64,000 bases of DNA from Bradyrhizobium sp. WSM1417 (lineage in GTDB: Bacteria; Pseudomonadota; Alphaproteobacteria; Rhizobiales; Xanthobacteraceae): contig NZ_KI911783.1 of the NCBI RefSeq assembly GCF_000515415.1, positions 6,807,831 through 6,871,830 on the forward strand. Direction: 5' to 3'. Positions 63,501-64,000 of the stretch are shown in pieces. A program made the translations under genes and the position numbers. How positions within the stretch are numbered: the first letter of the stretch is position 1; each line of letters begins with the position of its first letter. The notes under the pieces were generated by a model. The model saw only the letters and a program-made list of their open reading frames with translations, was not told the DNA's origin and ran no database searches.

Positions 63501-64000
63501 GGGATCGATGTTGAGGTGGAGGCGGGTGGCGTTGCCGTCGGCGCTCGGGCCGGAGGAGACGCGGAACGGATAGCGGACGCCGGTGGCGGTGAAACTGCCG
63601 TCGCCCCGGACCGAGCCGGCCAGCGAGCGCACGTCGCCGGAGAAGGCGATGTCGTTGAGCTCCAGCGTCGACCGGCTGGCGGCATCATGCAGGGCGATGC
63701 GGCCGGTGAGGTTCAGCCGCTCGATCGCCAGCGAAGCCAGATTGAAGCTGCCGCTCGCGGTGGACGGCAAATCGACCCGCCCGCGCGCGTCGAGGCCGAG
63801 ATCGACCGCCATGCCGTTGACCGAAAGCTCGGTGGCGCGCCATTCGCCGCGCATCAGCGAGCTCAGGCTGAACTCGACGTCGAGCTTGTCGGCGCGCAGG
63901 CGGCCGAGATCATTGTTGCCGCCGAAGGTGACCCCGCGCAGCCGCAGCGTCGGCGCCGGCAAAAGCCGCGCGTCGAGCTCGCCCGCCACCCGCACCGGCA
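60504..64000 (-). CDS. AsmA family protein, N-terminus beyond the window
   Basis: At least 1163 aa of a very long AsmA-like envelope protein. Repeated beta-rich segments (e.g. LNLTGRIALHDAASRSTLELNDI, LRLAGDVTIAANHFAIDRLKADIEGGAVEGRI, LDARNGANGLTLNARIELGN) fit the lipid-binding groove of AsmA/YhdP-type bridge proteins. The conserved C-terminal AsmA_2 region is near IEISGLNPRAFEIAIRASDGGQ. The C-terminus is a Pro/Lys-rich tail of about 120 residues ending PPLVLTPSNP. The usual N-terminal membrane anchor is missing from this window. It probably aids lipid transport or outer-membrane assembly. Confidence 0.85.
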   Translation of the reverse strand, partial: PVRVAGELDARLLPAPTLRLRGVTFGGNNDLGRLRADKLDVEFSLSSLMRGEWRATELSVNGMAVDLGLDARGRVDLPSTASGSFNLASLAIERLNLTGRIALHDAASRSTLELNDIAFSGDVRSLAGSVRGDGSFTATGVRYPFRVSSGPSADGNATRLHLNIDPGERAILADLEGVLAFDNRLPKFDGALILAVPAPKKPGDAGPMPWKLTTKLKADPAGAKFEQVDASFGPEDSALKLGGVGDIRFGASPLLRAVLSARQVDADKLTARNDTEPQRILPALRAGLAAIPQAPIPAQIEFNSDQIMLGGRPLQNITAELATDGRSWTFQRLELRAPGQTQLSLNGATPGADSFSGRLSVDSADPDTLVAWLQGRNEVNRRSTRPLRLAGDVTIAANHFAIDRLKADIEGGAVEGRIAFVQTGASKGSRIDAELKADRLDLDAAASFVRALSGPQGEWPEEAKLSLDIGRAISAGQELRPFTAKLGYGPASLSLEQLRFGQASGVTTEASGSFDRAKATGKLALKSSANSLRDLTALLEPFAPSVRARFDAIPSLPGAIRLKLDLSLDKNAEHADRNDARAVIELDAPQLKATATLAAQTPVAAVNGIDIDRLRNSDFTLDSKVSTPQGSALLALLGLDRVVAAGEGASQFEGRLSGAWRHQLQLTAKLSGGGLDADAQGTVELSEPKGSVNLRVRNANLAPLFGTSPADKSVQSVNLSSRVGLSGNRLTFNDLDSTVAGSHLRGHLAVTLDQEKTVDGEVGLDSLDLVPALAMAIGAAGHDANAPLSAGLLGGWRGRVAFQALHGTLPGGIELRPFGGTIRSDGQSLALDAMKGGVGGGEMSASLDARNGANGLTLNARIELGNVDAAALRYRDLALPKGRASAQMALTSQGRSVAALTGALAGNGTVTLESAEISGLNPRAFEIAIRASDGGQIADDNRLRQLVEPALSAGPIAVASAQIPFTIRDGRLRVGATSLEAKNARAIVSGGYDIPADQADIRASLTPIMTGLSGAPPEIQLFAAGPPDRLNRTVDLGPLSSWLAVRTIDRETRRLDAIERGEPPPATAALPTLVSPDPMPEPSLQDVPMPGRDPRRAPPPKPKADIRVAPTPKAPQAAPAAPSPPLASTQIAPLPPPIDVRPAPGPPPAKPKPKPPLVLTPSNP

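Overview
The window looks like a chromosomal segment of an alphaproteobacterium of the Bradyrhizobium/Nitrobacteraceae group. The basis is very high GC, 'ATGA'-type gene overlaps, a circularly permuted (two-piece) tmRNA gene with tag ANDNFAPVAQAA, typical rhizobial palindromic intergenic repeats, a DUF2336 protein, SspB of the alphaproteobacterial type and the ilv gene order. No phage, insertion sequence, CRISPR array, rRNA or tRNA gene was seen. Most of the window is core and transport metabolism.

Layout. 1-2.9 kb: an HSL-type alpha/beta hydrolase cut by the left edge, three small hypotheticals (one with a TTG start) and an RlpA-type lipoprotein. 2.9-8.8 kb: a Tat-exported DUF1501 protein and a DUF1800 protein, then a BlaR1-like M56 membrane protease and a BlaI-type repressor. 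The promoters of these two operons share a near-identical 24-nt element over the -10 box, so they probably form one proteolysis-controlled regulon. The sensor domain of the protease is unusual: a duplicated module flanks a VHL-beta-like domain. 9-16.4 kb: malic enzyme, an orphan Bug-type solute-binding protein, a large MscS channel and polyphosphate kinase 2. 16.4-21.1 kb: a complete branched-chain amino-acid type ABC importer (binding protein, G, F, H, M) with ppk2 at its 3' end. 21.2-27.7 kb: Nudix protein, an NMT1/SsuABC-type importer split by a divergent cupin gene, and an osmoprotectant-type ABC importer with a permease/binding-protein fusion. 27.7-30.8 kb: an LTA-synthase-like phosphotransferase, a DUF1330 protein and an SDR.

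31.3-38.4 kb: branched-chain amino-acid synthesis (ilvB, an ilvA-like dehydratase, ilvN, then a methyltransferase, EamA and LysE exporters, ilvC). ilvB is preceded by a clear attenuator: sigma70-like promoter, an Ile/Leu/Val-rich leader peptide and an intrinsic terminator. 38.5-46.4 kb: miaA and serB (divergent), DegP/HtrA protease, DUF2065, hflC-hflK, folA, a GNAT and thyA. 46.7-50.2 kb: TctA-TctB without a TctC, and a pair of half-size chromate transporter proteins. 50.3-55.9 kb: permuted ssrA next to sspB, fumC, DUF4169 and ribbon-helix-helix genes, feoA-feoB, with a FixK/FNR-type box and an Irr-like box. 56-64 kb: an orphan GAF histidine kinase, a GNAT, a DUF417 membrane protein, a small hypothetical, DUF2336, and a large AsmA-family protein running off the right edge.

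The parts most worth follow-up are the BlaI/BlaR1-like regulon with DUF1800-DUF1501, the VHL-like sensor fusion, the ilvB attenuator and the regulatory boxes near feoAB. All functional calls come from reading the sequence without database searches.
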